A stretch of DNA of 64,000 nt from an uncultured Collinsella sp. (lineage in GTDB: Bacteria > Actinomycetota > Coriobacteriia > Coriobacteriales > Coriobacteriaceae): contig CATYLC010000004.1 of the NCBI GenBank assembly GCA_958408685.1, forward strand, positions 1-64,000, in the 5' to 3' direction. The notes beneath the pieces were generated by a model. The model searched no databases. It was given only the letters and a program-made list of their open reading frames with translations, and was not told the origin of the DNA. Within the stretch, counting starts at the first letter, position 1. Each line of letters begins with the position of its first letter. Shown piece by piece: positions 1-8,388 of this stretch. Position numbers and translations under genes: made by a program.

Positions 1-16
1 TCCGCACATGTGCGGA
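1..16. repeat. 16-bp perfect palindrome at window edge
   Basis: Bases 1-16 read TCCGCACATGTGCGGA, a perfect palindrome. It may be the end of a larger element or a terminator stem cut by the window edge. No T-run follows, so its function is unknown. Confidence 0.35.
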
Positions 17-153
17 TGAATGTGGGAGGTGTTCGGATAAAGTCGATAATCAAGGCCCCGCCGCGTGTAGGACGAGGAAGTCGGTGGGATAAACGCCCCC
101 ACCTTTCACCTGCTACAATGGGTCAAACTATTGCGATTACGGAGGTGTCTGCC

Positions 154-678
154 ATGTCGGACGATCTTCATCAAACTTCGTCAGGCAAGCGTCTGGACGT
201 CATTAGCTGGGACGAGTTCTTTATGAGCGTGGCCATCGCCGCGCAGCGCCGCAGCAAGGACCCCAACACGCAGGTGGGTGCGTGCATCGCCAGCACCAAC
301 CACCGTATCCTTTCGGTGGGCTACAACGGTACACCCTCGGCGCTCAACGACGACTTTTTCCCGTGGGGTACGAGCGACGACCCGCTGCAGGACAAGCACA
401 ACTACGTGGTCCATGCCGAGGCCAACGCCGTGCTCAACTACCGTGGCTCGCTCAAGGACCTCGAGGGTTCCACGGTCTACGTCACGCTGTTCCCGTGCCA
501 CGACTGCGCCAAGATTTTGGCTCAGGTGGGCGTGGGCGAGGTCGTCTACCTGGACAACAAGTACGCCGACACCGATGACGGCCGTATCAGCCGCCGCATT
601 CTCGACTCCTGTGGCATCAGCTACCGCCAGGTCATCGTCGATGTCCAGATTGGTACCGGGGGACAGGCTCAGCAGTAG
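154..678 (+). CDS. dCMP deaminase (ComEB-type cytidine/deoxycytidylate deaminase)
   Basis: Zinc-dependent deaminase of 174 residues that converts dCMP to dUMP for thymidylate synthesis in the cytosol. The zinc and catalytic motif HAEANAVLN has H87 and the proton-shuttling E89. The second motif PCHDCAK gives C115 and C118. Upstream in-frame codons exist from position 10, but the ATG at 154 is preceded by a GGAGGT ribosome site at 141-146 and matches the usual family length. The N-terminus has a short polar extension. Competence proteins of the ComEB group share this fold, so a role outside nucleotide metabolism cannot be excluded. No operon partner is evident. Confidence 0.88.
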   Translation: MSDDLHQTSSGKRLDVISWDEFFMSVAIAAQRRSKDPNTQVGACIASTNHRILSVGYNGTPSALNDDFFPWGTSDDPLQDKHNYVVHAEANAVLNYRGSLKDLEGSTVYVTLFPCHDCAKILAQVGVGEVVYLDNKYADTDDGRISRRILDSCGISYRQVIVDVQIGTGGQAQQ

Positions 679-812
679 TGCGTGTCAACGCCAGCTGGCA
701 ACAAAAGACAGCCAAAAGAGCCCCGTCCCAAATTGACTACTCGTGAAAGTCGCGTCTGCGCGCATGGACGGCTCGTGAGCGGGTACACGGCTGTAGTAAC
801 ATAGCTTCTGTC

Positions 813-828
813 CGCGGGCGCGCCCGCG
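813..828. repeat. GC-only 16-bp palindrome upstream of nifU-like gene
   Basis: CGCGGGCGCGCCCGCG is a perfect palindrome ending 22 bases before the GTG start at 851. It could be an operator or a leader hairpin. No known regulator consensus is recognised. Confidence 0.35.
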
Positions 829-850
829 TAATTGTGAGAAAGGAGCCCCT

Positions 851-1129
851 GTGGCTGTTAACGAAGAGCTGCTTAAGAAGGTTCTTGAAGAGATCCGCCC
901 CAACCTGCAGGCCGACGGCGGCGATATGGAGTATGTGGGCGTCGACGACGAGGGTGTCGTCAAACTGGAGCTGCAGGGCGCTTGCGCCGGCTGCCCCATG
1001 AGCTCGCTGACCCTGTCCATGGGCATTGAACGTATCCTGAAGGAGCATGTGCCCGGCGTTACCCGCGTTGAGCAGGTCAATGCTTCCGGCGAGGCCGAGG
1101 ACCTGTACGACGAGTACGCGCCGTTCTAA
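851..1129 (+). CDS. NifU-domain Fe-S cluster scaffold protein
   Basis: Small 92-residue protein consisting only of a NifU C-terminal (Nfu) domain. It carries the CxxC motif CAGC at C45/C48, which holds a transient [4Fe-4S] cluster between two monomers for delivery to apo-enzymes. The start is GTG at 851, chosen because AAAGGAG lies just upstream (839-845). The acidic tail after the domain is ordinary for the family. No SUF or ISC genes are in the window, so the carrier's clients cannot be read from context. Confidence 0.9.
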   Translation: MAVNEELLKKVLEEIRPNLQADGGDMEYVGVDDEGVVKLELQGACAGCPMSSLTLSMGIERILKEHVPGVTRVEQVNASGEAEDLYDEYAPF

Positions 1130-1238
1130 GATGCGAAAGCTGCGGACGGCATACTCCGCATAGACGTTACGCCCAAATATGCGGCTGCGAGCGCAAGGCC
1201 CGCGGCCGCATTTGTATGTAGGGAGTAGGAGGGTCGAC

Positions 1239-2060
1239 ATGCTCAACGACTTCTACCATATGCTTGATCCTGTCGCGATCTCGGCGGGCCCCATCACCAT
1301 CTACTGGTACGGCCTGGCCTACGTGGTCGGCGCTCTGCTCACGGCGGTCGTCATGTACCGCACGCAGCGCCGCTGGGGCTTTAACATCACGATTGACGAC
1401 CTGACGAGTGTCGTGGTCGGCGTGGTCTTTGGCCTCATTATCGGTGCGCGCCTGTTCTACGTCGTCTTTTATGGTGATGGCTACTACTGGGCGCACCCGC
1501 TCGAGATCTTTGCCACCAATGAAGGCGGCATGAGCTTCCATGGCGGCTTGGTGGGCGGCATCATCGGCGGCATCATTGTGTGCCGCATGTATAAGCTCGA
1601 TGCCTGGACTTTGGCAGACCTTGCCGTCATCGGCGCGCCGCTGGCCTTGTGCCTGGGCCGTTGTGCCAACTTTGTCAACGGTGAGCTGTGGGGCAAGCCG
1701 ACCGATCTACCCTGGGGCGTGGTCTTCGGTGGCACCGCGGGCGATATGCCGCGTCACCCCTCCCAGCTCTACGAGGCATTTCTTGAGGGCATCGTGCTCT
1801 TTTGCATTCTGCAGGTGCTCAGCCGCAAAAAGCCGCTACTGCCCCAAGGCACGTTTATGGGCGTCTTTGTGATGGGCTACGGCATCGTTCGCTTTTTGAT
1901 TGAGTTTGTGCGCGTGCCCGATGCGCAGCTGGGCTATCTGCTGGGTGGCGTCATCACCATGGGTCAGCTGCTGAGTTTGCCGCTTGTGATCGCGGGCCTG
2001 GCGCTCATCATCTTTGCTCGTCGCCGCAACCAGCCCCAGCGCATCTACCTCGACGCCTAG
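1239..2060 (+). CDS. lgt: Prolipoprotein diacylglyceryl transferase Lgt
   Basis: Integral membrane enzyme of 273 residues. It transfers diacylglycerol from phosphatidylglycerol to the lipobox cysteine of prolipoproteins, the first step of lipoprotein maturation. The Lgt signature GRCANFVNGELWG is near residue 140 and is followed by HPSQLYEAFLEG. Several hydrophobic segments begin with the IYWYGLAYVVG stretch. An in-frame start at 1179 exists, but ATG 1239 has a strong AGGAGGG site at 1227-1233 and gives the usual N-terminus. The gene ends in front of a perfect 16-bp hairpin (2067-2107). Confidence 0.96.
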   Translation: MLNDFYHMLDPVAISAGPITIYWYGLAYVVGALLTAVVMYRTQRRWGFNITIDDLTSVVVGVVFGLIIGARLFYVVFYGDGYYWAHPLEIFATNEGGMSFHGGLVGGIIGGIIVCRMYKLDAWTLADLAVIGAPLALCLGRCANFVNGELWGKPTDLPWGVVFGGTAGDMPRHPSQLYEAFLEGIVLFCILQVLSRKKPLLPQGTFMGVFVMGYGIVRFLIEFVRVPDAQLGYLLGGVITMGQLLSLPLVIAGLALIIFARRRNQPQRIYLDA

Positions 2061-2066
2061 CCATCA

Positions 2067-2107
2067 CGAACCACCACAAAGGGGACAGGCACCTTTGTGG
2101 TGGTTCG
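2067..2107. repeat. REP-like hairpin with GGACAGG loop (copy 1)
   Basis: A perfect 16-bp stem (2067-2082 with 2092-2107) closes on the loop GGACAGGCA. The motif AAAGGGGACAGGC spans stem and loop. It lies directly after lgt. Other copies in this window keep the GGGACAGG core but have unrelated stems. Confidence 0.7.
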
Positions 2108-2129
2108 CTGGGCAACGATGACAGAACTG

Positions 2130-2185
2130 TAACGTTTCACCAGATAAAACCTGCCAAAATAAACCTGTCCTTTTTTGGCAGGTTT
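2130..2185 (-). repeat. Dispersed ~55-bp repeat with REP-like hairpin (copy 2)
   Basis: A perfect 13-bp stem (2147-2159 with 2173-2185) surrounds the reverse complement of GGACAGGTTTA. Beyond the stem the sequence reads, on the minus strand, GGTTTTATCTGG then AAACGTT. Nearly the same ~55-bp unit recurs in the opposite orientation at 7007-7060 and 33066-33118. Confidence 0.7.
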
Positions 2186-2205
2186 CTAGAAAGGCTCTTT
2201 GGACT

Positions 2206-4389
2206 GTGAAGGATTCCGATCTCTCCACAACGGCTGCGCGCGACGCTGCCCGCATCGTCTGGTTTAAGCGCTACCCCGCCAAGCAGACGCTCATCGCATT
2301 TTTGCTCGCGCTGTTGGCGACCACGGCGTTTTCCATCGATCCCGCCCCGGTGTCGAGCAACGCAGTCTTGGCGATTGACCCCAAAGCCTCGGGCATGCTG
2401 TACGTGTGCTACGAGGTGCTCCTCTCGTTTGCCGGCCATACCGACGCGGTCATGCTGCTTGCACTTGCCTGCCTGCTCACCTTGCCGTTTCGCTACGTGT
2501 TCTTTGGCCGTGGCGACACCTGGCGTCCATCGATCATTCTGCCGTCGCTGTTCTTCGCCATCTGCATGGTGTTCGGCCGCAGCTACGATCTCACCGACTC
2601 GGCCGAGATTGTCCTTGGCGACAAAGCCCGCATCATCTGCGCCTGGATTGGCGGCGCGGGCTGGATGCTCTTGGCGGTCGTTGCCTTCTACCTTGCCTTT
2701 GAGTGTCTAGATTGGCTGAGCTCTCGGCGCATTCCGTTTTCCGAAGCGCACTTTGGCCGCGTATGGCGTGTGACTCACGCCGTGCTCTCGGTCCATCCCT
2801 TTGCCGGGCCCTTCCTGGTGCTTATGATCGCCTGGGCGCCCACGCTTATCGCTTCGCTGCCCGGTCTTTTTATGGGAGATACGGGTGCGCAGATTCGCCA
2901 GTGGTTCAACTACCCCAACGGCACGAGTGACTACCTGCGTCTGCTCAATCCCAATGTGTTGCTCAACGGACATCACCCCGTGGTGCACACGGCTATCATC
3001 GGTTCGTGCGTCCAGCTGGGGCTTTCACTGTTCAACAGCGCCAACGCAGGTCTTGCCATCTACACCTGTGCTCAGTTCGTCATCACGGCTGCCTGCATGG
3101 CCTATTCCATTTCGTCGCTGCGCAAACTGGGCGTGAGTCTGCCGGTTCGCGGTGCGATCCTGCTGTTCTTTGCGTTTATGCCGATGTTCTCTAACTACGC
3201 GGCGTTGCTCACCAAAGACGTGCTCTTTGCCGACGCGTTCTTGGTGCTGCTGGTACAGACCGTCAAGCTCGTGGCATGTGGCTTGCCCCGTCGTGATGCC
3301 AATGTCGAGCGAGCGGGCGAGAAGGCCCCCGTGCTCTTTGCGCGCCACGACTGGCTGCTGCTCGCTCTGGGCGCCATGGGTTCCACGTTTCTGCGCAACG
3401 GCGGCCTGGTGTTTCCCCTGGCGGCATGCGTAATCGCGGCGGCGTTTTGCGTATGGGACGTGCATGTGGCTCGTCGTGCAGCCAAACAGACTGGTGCTGC
3501 GCCTTCGGGCGCCATCTCGCGCTTCCGCTGGGTTGGCGTTCTCGCGGTGCTCGCGCTCTGCCTTGCCTCTAATATGTACTTCACCAAGGTCTTTATGCCG
3601 GCGCACGATATCACGCCTGGTTCCAAGCGCGAAATCCTCTCGATTCCGTTCCAGCAGACGGCTCGTTTCGTCCAAAAGCACGACGGCCTCAACTCGGGCG
3701 TCAATCCTACGGTTAAGGAGGACGGCACCATCGTGGAGGCGCCCTGCGACGGTTTGGTAACCGATGAGGAGCGCGCCGTGATCGATCGCGTACTCAAGTA
3801 CGAGAACCTGGGCCGCCGCTACAACCCCGACAAGTCCGATGCCGTCAAGAACTGCTTTAACGAGTACGCCTCGCAGGAGGACATCGATGCCTATTTTGAG
3901 GTATGGGCTCAGATGTTTAAGAAGGATCCCGAGTGTTATATTTCGGCGCTTATCAATAACTACTATGGTTATTTTTATCCGAGCGCGCGCGATGCCTGGG
4001 TCTACAGCACGGCGCGTAGTGCCGAGATCATGGCGCGTCCCGACAACCTCAAGTACTTCGACTTCCATCCGGTTGACAGCAACGTGGTGCGCTGGTGTGA
4101 CCATCTGATCAACCTATACCGTGTGGCGGTGCAGCGTGTTCCCTTTATCTCGCTCACCATGAGCTCGGCCACCTATGTGTGGATCATGATCGCCGTGGTG
4201 GTCTACCTGCTGCGTCGTCATTCATGGCGTGCGCTGGCGATCTGGGTGCCGCTGTTGGGCGTGCTCGCCGTGTGCCTGATTGGCCCGTGCAACGGCTCGA
4301 CTTACATGCGCTACCTGTATCCGGTCATCGCCTGCATGCCCTTCGCCATCGGCGCCACCGTCACCCGCAGCGACTTCCTCTGGTTCTAA
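2206..4389 (+). CDS. Large polytopic membrane protein, DUF6020-like
   Basis: A 727-residue protein with about a dozen hydrophobic segments. A long loop between about residues 465 and 635 is largely polar and is followed by two or more C-terminal segments. Conserved-looking stretches include GDTGAQIRQWFNYPNG, NGHHPVVHTAIIG and LLTKDVLFADAFL. These resemble DUF6020 proteins, a family I recall as polytopic with GT-C-like topology. A role in cell-surface glycan assembly is inference only. The start is GTG 2206, with AAAGG at 2190-2194. No glycan-biosynthesis neighbours are present to assign a substrate. Confidence 0.7.
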   Translation: MKDSDLSTTAARDAARIVWFKRYPAKQTLIAFLLALLATTAFSIDPAPVSSNAVLAIDPKASGMLYVCYEVLLSFAGHTDAVMLLALACLLTLPFRYVFFGRGDTWRPSIILPSLFFAICMVFGRSYDLTDSAEIVLGDKARIICAWIGGAGWMLLAVVAFYLAFECLDWLSSRRIPFSEAHFGRVWRVTHAVLSVHPFAGPFLVLMIAWAPTLIASLPGLFMGDTGAQIRQWFNYPNGTSDYLRLLNPNVLLNGHHPVVHTAIIGSCVQLGLSLFNSANAGLAIYTCAQFVITAACMAYSISSLRKLGVSLPVRGAILLFFAFMPMFSNYAALLTKDVLFADAFLVLLVQTVKLVACGLPRRDANVERAGEKAPVLFARHDWLLLALGAMGSTFLRNGGLVFPLAACVIAAAFCVWDVHVARRAAKQTGAAPSGAISRFRWVGVLAVLALCLASNMYFTKVFMPAHDITPGSKREILSIPFQQTARFVQKHDGLNSGVNPTVKEDGTIVEAPCDGLVTDEERAVIDRVLKYENLGRRYNPDKSDAVKNCFNEYASQEDIDAYFEVWAQMFKKDPECYISALINNYYGYFYPSARDAWVYSTARSAEIMARPDNLKYFDFHPVDSNVVRWCDHLINLYRVAVQRVPFISLTMSSATYVWIMIAVVVYLLRRHSWRALAIWVPLLGVLAVCLIGPCNGSTYMRYLYPVIACMPFAIGATVTRSDFLWF

Positions 4390-4390
4390 C

Positions 4391-4423
4391 TTGGTGCGTT
4401 GAGGTCAGGTTTCTTTGCACCAA
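4391..4423. repeat. Degenerate REP-like hairpin (copy 3)
   Basis: TTGGTGC (4391-4397) pairs with GCACCAA (4417-4423). The loop GAGGTCAGGTTTCTTT differs little from GGGGACAGGTTACTTT in the copy at 40806-40839. It lies 1 base after the preceding stop codon. Confidence 0.55.
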
Positions 4424-4553
4424 AGGGGCCATCATCACGACGCCTTCATTTTGGGGTTTATCTCGCAGGCCAGTAGGTATATCATAACGACGTTTGTTTA
4501 TATTGCCCGAGCATCTGCGCTGGGCTTTAGGTCGAAACCGATAGGAGACACGT

Positions 4554-5360
4554 ATGTCCGGACACTCTAAGTGGGCCACAACCAAGCATCGTAAGGGCGC
4601 GCAGGACGCCAAGCGTTCCGCCCTCTTCTCCAAGCTCAGCCGCAACATCACCGTTGCTGCCCGTCTCGGCGGTGACCCGCTGCCCGAGAACAACGCCAGC
4701 CTCGCCGCTGCCGTTGCCAAGGCCAAGGCTCAGTCCATGCCTAAGGACAAGATCAAGTCCGCTATCGACAAGGCTTTTGGCTCGGGTGCTGACGCCGCCG
4801 TCTACGAGAACATCGTGTACGAGGGCTACGGTCCCGCCGGTGTCGCCGTCTACGTCGACTGCCTGACCGACAACCGCAACCGTACCGCCGCTGATGTCCG
4901 TTCCGCCTTCTCCCACGCTGGTGGCAACCTGGGCACCTCCGGCTCCGTCGCCTTCCAGTTTGAGCGCAAGGGCCAGATCGTCGTCGCCAAGGAGATCCTG
5001 GACGAGAACGCTAAGAAGGAGACCATGATCGCCAACGGTGCTGCCGGTGACGAGGATGAGTTCATGATGGCCATCGCCGAGGCCGGCGGCGAGGACTACG
5101 AGGACGCCGGCGAGGAGTGGATCGTCTGGACTACTGCCAACGAGGTCATGGCTGTCTCCAAGGCGCTCGAGGAGCAGGGCGTTCAGGTCAAGGGCTCCGA
5201 GACCACCATGGTCCCGACCACCCCGACCGAGGTCTCCGGCGCCGACGCCAAGAAGGTTCAGCGCCTCATCGACCGTCTTGAGGAGCTCGACGACGTCCAG
5301 GATGTTTACAGCACCATGGACATGACCGACGAGGTCATCGCTGCCCTCGAGGAGGAGTAG
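4554..5360 (+). CDS. YebC/PmpR-family regulatory protein
   Basis: A 268-residue member of the YebC/TACO1 family, beginning MSGHSKWATTKHRKGAQDAK as is typical. The family includes DNA-binding regulators and factors that help ribosomes translate proline stretches; which applies here is unknown. The gene is slightly longer than the common 240-250 residues because of an acidic insertion and tail. AGGAG at 4543-4547 supports the ATG. RuvABC genes, its frequent neighbours elsewhere, are absent. A strong terminator follows at 5430. Confidence 0.93.
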   Translation: MSGHSKWATTKHRKGAQDAKRSALFSKLSRNITVAARLGGDPLPENNASLAAAVAKAKAQSMPKDKIKSAIDKAFGSGADAAVYENIVYEGYGPAGVAVYVDCLTDNRNRTAADVRSAFSHAGGNLGTSGSVAFQFERKGQIVVAKEILDENAKKETMIANGAAGDEDEFMMAIAEAGGEDYEDAGEEWIVWTTANEVMAVSKALEEQGVQVKGSETTMVPTTPTEVSGADAKKVQRLIDRLEELDDVQDVYSTMDMTDEVIAALEEE

Positions 5361-5429
5361 CGCCCGCACGGGTTAAGCCGTGCATATCTGGGCATAATGA
5401 AGCGAGCATGCAAGCCTCGTGGAATAGAT

Positions 5430-5470
5430 GAGCCGGATCCGCGTGCGTAGAGCACCGGACCCGGCTCTTT
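5430..5470 (+). terminator. Rho-independent terminator after yebC
   Basis: GAGCCGGATCCG pairs with CGGACCCGGCTC with one mismatch, followed by TTTTAT. It closes the yebC unit and precedes the envelope-stress operon. Confidence 0.75.
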
Positions 5471-5526
5471 TATAATGATGCGAACCGTTTTGCATTTCGA
5501 GAGCCGAGATTTGAAGGGAGCGCCGC

Positions 5527-6072
5527 GTGCGCGTACTCAAACGAGCCCTAGCGATCGTGTATCTTGCCGCCACCATCGTGGCGCTGGGTACGCTTGTCTG
5601 CCAGTTTTGGGGGCCGTATACGTATCGCTTTATGCTGCTGATGCGCGACCCCATGCCGCGCATTGTCGTGACGGCATGCGGCGGAGTTGTGGCGATTGGC
5701 GTGCTGGTAAGCTTCTTCCGCCTGATGTTTGCTCGTCGCGAGCCGTCCTGCGTGCATCCGGCGGGGGAGCGCAATATCGAGGTCACGCTCGCGGCGCTTT
5801 CTTCGTGCGCCAGGGCTGCTGCAGAGCGCGACGATCGCGTGATGATCGAGCATGTCGAGGCCCGCGTCCAAGGTTCCGACGATTCGCATGTCCGTTTTAA
5901 GGTCGAGGCTATCGCGCTTGACGATAAGGACGTGGCATCTCTGGCTACCGCGATGCAGCAGCGCATCGAGGAAGCTTGCGACACCATGCTCGGCACGCCG
6001 GGTACGACCACGCGCGTCCGTTTTTTGCCGTCCAAGACTACCGTCCAGACCGTGGAGGTTTCCGGTGAGTGA
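5527..6072 (+). CDS. AmaP-like membrane anchor of Asp23/Gls24 system
   Basis: A 181-residue protein with two N-terminal membrane segments (about residues 7-28 and 45-66) and a soluble C-terminal domain. This is the layout of the alkaline-shock anchor AmaP. In Staphylococcus AmaP tethers Asp23 to the membrane; the same role is inferred here because a DUF2273 gene and an Asp23 gene follow immediately. It starts at GTG 5527 with GAAGGGA upstream. It overlaps the next gene by 8 bases, which suggests translational coupling. Sequence similarity is weaker than gene order, so the name is tentative. Confidence 0.72.
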   Translation: MRVLKRALAIVYLAATIVALGTLVCQFWGPYTYRFMLLMRDPMPRIVVTACGGVVAIGVLVSFFRLMFARREPSCVHPAGERNIEVTLAALSSCARAAAERDDRVMIEHVEARVQGSDDSHVRFKVEAIALDDKDVASLATAMQQRIEEACDTMLGTPGTTTRVRFLPSKTTVQTVEVSGE

Positions 6073-6442
6073 TACCAATCAAGATAAGACCGCTCGTACG
6101 CCGCGCCTGACGATTGACCAGAGCGCCACTCCGGCGAACGAACCTGTTGATTCCAAAGCAGAGGCAACTGAGTTACAAGACGCGGCGGCCGCGGATTTTG
6201 ACGAGGCTATGGGTCTCATCAAGGGTACGGGCGCTGCCATCTGGAGCTATGCTGTGCGTCATCCCAACACCACGCTCGGTGCCGTCGCTGGCTTTATCCT
6301 TGCCGTGTTGGTGCTCACGCTCGGCCTGTGGGACACGCTCGTCATTGCATTCTTCGTGCTGATCGGCGCCGTGATCGGCCAAATTCGCGACGGCGAAAAC
6401 GGGATCGTCAACTTCTTCGGCCGTCTGTTTAGCGGCCGCTAA
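6065..6442 (+). CDS. DUF2273-like small membrane protein
   Basis: A 125-residue protein with a polar, acidic N-terminal half and two hydrophobic segments near residues 77-110, ending in a basic tail. DUF2273 proteins are small membrane proteins encoded with Asp23/AmaP, and the position here fits. The GTG at 6065 is preferred because it lies inside the end of the upstream gene. Earlier in-frame starts would overlap it by over 200 bases. The N-terminal extension of about 60 residues is longer than I would expect for a bare DUF2273 protein. Confidence 0.65.
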   Translation: MSDTNQDKTARTPRLTIDQSATPANEPVDSKAEATELQDAAAADFDEAMGLIKGTGAAIWSYAVRHPNTTLGAVAGFILAVLVLTLGLWDTLVIAFFVLIGAVIGQIRDGENGIVNFFGRLFSGR

Positions 6443-6486
6443 TATGTATTCGACTGTCGCATCCGCGGCAGGCATAAGGAGGAACC

Positions 6487-7008
6487 ATGGCTTTTAATAC
6501 GAAGGTCGATGTGGCCGATACCGAGCTCGAGGAGAACGAGGCGGCCGTCGCCGAAGCCGAGGATGTGACGCTCGAGGATGAGGCGCTCGTCGAGGCCGAG
6601 TCCGCCGATGACGCGGACGAGGATGATGAGGAAACAGACGAGTCCGAGGACTCGCTGACCTATTCCAACGGTGTGATCGAGAAGATCGTCGCCATGGCCA
6701 CCCGCGAGGTGCCGCACGTCCTGGGCATGAAGGGTAACCTTATGCACTTTGTGCAGGAGCAGTTTGGTGCCGAGAATCTGACCAAGGGCGTGACGGTTGA
6801 GGTCACCGATGACAATCGCGTGGTCGTCAACATCTCCGTCATTATCGAGTACGGCGCCTATGCGCCCGCGATCTTCGACGATGTCAAGGCACGTGTCACC
6901 GAGCGCCTTGCCGCGATGACCGGCCTTGAGGTGGCGGGCGTCAACCTGCGCATCGAGGATGTCATCACCCCCGAGGAGTACGAGCACCGCACCAGCCAGC
7001 ACGAGTAA
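6487..7008 (+). CDS. Asp23/Gls24 family envelope-stress protein
   Basis: A 173-residue protein. The first ~55 residues are extremely acidic and low in complexity, and the Asp23/Gls24 domain follows (about residues 58-165). Domain-typical stretches include YSNGVIEKIVAMATREVPHV, VEVTDDNRVVVNISVIIEYG and VAGVNLRIEDV. Family members are abundant surface-proximal proteins linked to alkaline and cell-wall stress. It is the third gene of the AmaP-DUF2273-Asp23 unit, and AAGGAGG at 6477-6483 marks its start. Its stop codon abuts a dispersed REP-like repeat. Confidence 0.9.
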   Translation: MAFNTKVDVADTELEENEAAVAEAEDVTLEDEALVEAESADDADEDDEETDESEDSLTYSNGVIEKIVAMATREVPHVLGMKGNLMHFVQEQFGAENLTKGVTVEVTDDNRVVVNISVIIEYGAYAPAIFDDVKARVTERLAAMTGLEVAGVNLRIEDVITPEEYEHRTSQHE

Positions 7009-7060
7009 CCTTCCAAAAAGGGACAGGTTTGTTTTGGCAGGCTTTATCTGCGAAAACGTT
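7007..7060 (+). repeat. Dispersed ~55-bp repeat with REP-like hairpin (copy 4)
   Basis: CCAAAA (7013-7018) and TTTTGG (7032-7037) surround AGGGACAGGTTTG. The trailing GGCTTTATCTGCGAAAACGTT matches the tails of the copies at 2130-2185 (inverted) and 33066-33118. The outer stem bases have diverged. The repeat begins at the Asp23 stop codon. Confidence 0.7.
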
Positions 7061-7061
7061 A

Positions 7062-7103
7062 AACGGCCGACCGCGCAAGCAAAAGCGTGGCCGGCCGTTA
7101 TTT
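7062..7103 (+). terminator. Terminator hairpin after Asp23 operon
   Basis: AACGGCCGACC pairs with GGCCGGCCGTT with one mismatch, followed by ATTTG. The T-run is poor but the stem is strong and well placed. Confidence 0.55.
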
Positions 7104-7216
7104 GTATGCCCCCCGATGTGGGCATACCGCTCGTCTAACTAGGGGTTGCAATCGTCGCGTTCCGCGTTACCCTAATGGGCGCATTGTTTCCAAATTGTTA
7201 ACGAGGGGTTGCCGTA

Positions 7217-8239
7217 ATGGCCGACGAGCACGAAACAGAAAGCAAGGCATGGGCGATTGAGGCCGCCGCGGCAGAGGCGGCATCGCGTGCTGCCGAGGAG
7301 GTGCATCGTCCTCCCGTGGTGCCGATGGAGCGCGTGGTTGATCGCACCGATATCGAGCGCGGCGAGCGTGTCGGTCAAAAGCGCAGCCAGGAGCCGGGCT
7401 TCCCGCGCTTTTTTGCCGAGCTCAATCTGGGCCTGATTCTTACGGCCTTCGCCATCGTTGCGTTTAAAACCCCTAATCACTTTGCTTTTGGCGGCACCTC
7501 GGGCGTGTCGGTCATTCTGTCCACGCTGTTCCCGACCCTGCCCGTCGGCGTTTTTATGTGGATTATCAACGCGGTTCTCGTTGTCTTGGGCTTTATCTTT
7601 TTGGAGCGCAATGCAATCCTGTGGAGCGTCTTCGCCTCGTTTGCGCTTTCGGCCTATGTTTCGCTGTTTGAGCTTTTTATTCCGACCGATGTCTCTCTGA
7701 CGGGTGATATGTGGCTCGACCTGTGCTTTGCCGTCATCTTGCCGGCGCTCGGCAGCGCTATTGTCTTTGATATTGGCGCCTCGACGGGCGGCACGGACAT
7801 TCTTGCCATGATCCTCAAGCGCCGCACGACGCTCGAGATTGGCCGCGCGCTGCTGTTGGTTGATATCGGCATCGTGGCCATCGCGGCCTTTTTGTATGGC
7901 CCGCGTGTCGGTCTGTACTGCGTGCTCGGCCTGTTTGCCAAGACGCTTGTGGTCGATAAAGCCATTGAGAGCATTCACCTGCGCAAAGTCTGCACGGTCA
8001 TTTGCTCCGAGCCGCGCAAAGTCGAGGAGTTTATCGTCAAGCATCTCAACCGCACAGCGACCATCAGTCGCGGCTACGGTGCCTTCTCGGGCAAGTGCGT
8101 GACGGTGATCATGAGCGTGCTGAGCCGTCGCGAGGCCGTGCAACTACGCCGCTATGCGCGCGAAGTCGATCCGGGTGCCTTTATCACGATCGTCGACAGC
8201 TCCGAGATCGTCGGCAAGGGCTTCCGCGGAACGAACTAG
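7217..8239 (+). CDS. YitT family membrane protein (DUF161 + DUF2179)
   Basis: A 340-residue protein. About 68 hydrophilic residues precede a membrane domain with five or six segments that starts at LNLGLILTAFAIVAF and includes the glycine-rich FGGTSGVSVIL. The C-terminal DUF2179 domain (about residues 255-335) is a soluble ferredoxin-like module found in YitT proteins. No transported substrate is known for the family. GAGGGG at 7203-7208 sits before ATG 7217. The long polar N-terminus is unusual; later starts are possible but lack a better ribosome site. Confidence 0.87.
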   Translation: MADEHETESKAWAIEAAAAEAASRAAEEVHRPPVVPMERVVDRTDIERGERVGQKRSQEPGFPRFFAELNLGLILTAFAIVAFKTPNHFAFGGTSGVSVILSTLFPTLPVGVFMWIINAVLVVLGFIFLERNAILWSVFASFALSAYVSLFELFIPTDVSLTGDMWLDLCFAVILPALGSAIVFDIGASTGGTDILAMILKRRTTLEIGRALLLVDIGIVAIAAFLYGPRVGLYCVLGLFAKTLVVDKAIESIHLRKVCTVICSEPRKVEEFIVKHLNRTATISRGYGAFSGKCVTVIMSVLSRREAVQLRRYAREVDPGAFITIVDSSEIVGKGFRGTN

Positions 8240-8388
8240 CACAGACATATTCAACGAACCGCCTGCTGGCGCCGCGTACCTTGCAAATCGGTCATCTTTG
8301 AGTATTTGACCCCACATTGGGCAATAATGATGCTAAAGACATCGTTTGCGATCCAAGTGATTTGTTCAAGATACGAAGGGATGATTCT

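Noticed and set aside
698..740. Possible extra REP-like element (GGGACGGGG on the minus strand) after dCMP deaminase
   Set aside because: The core motif is present but no convincing complementary stem surrounds it.
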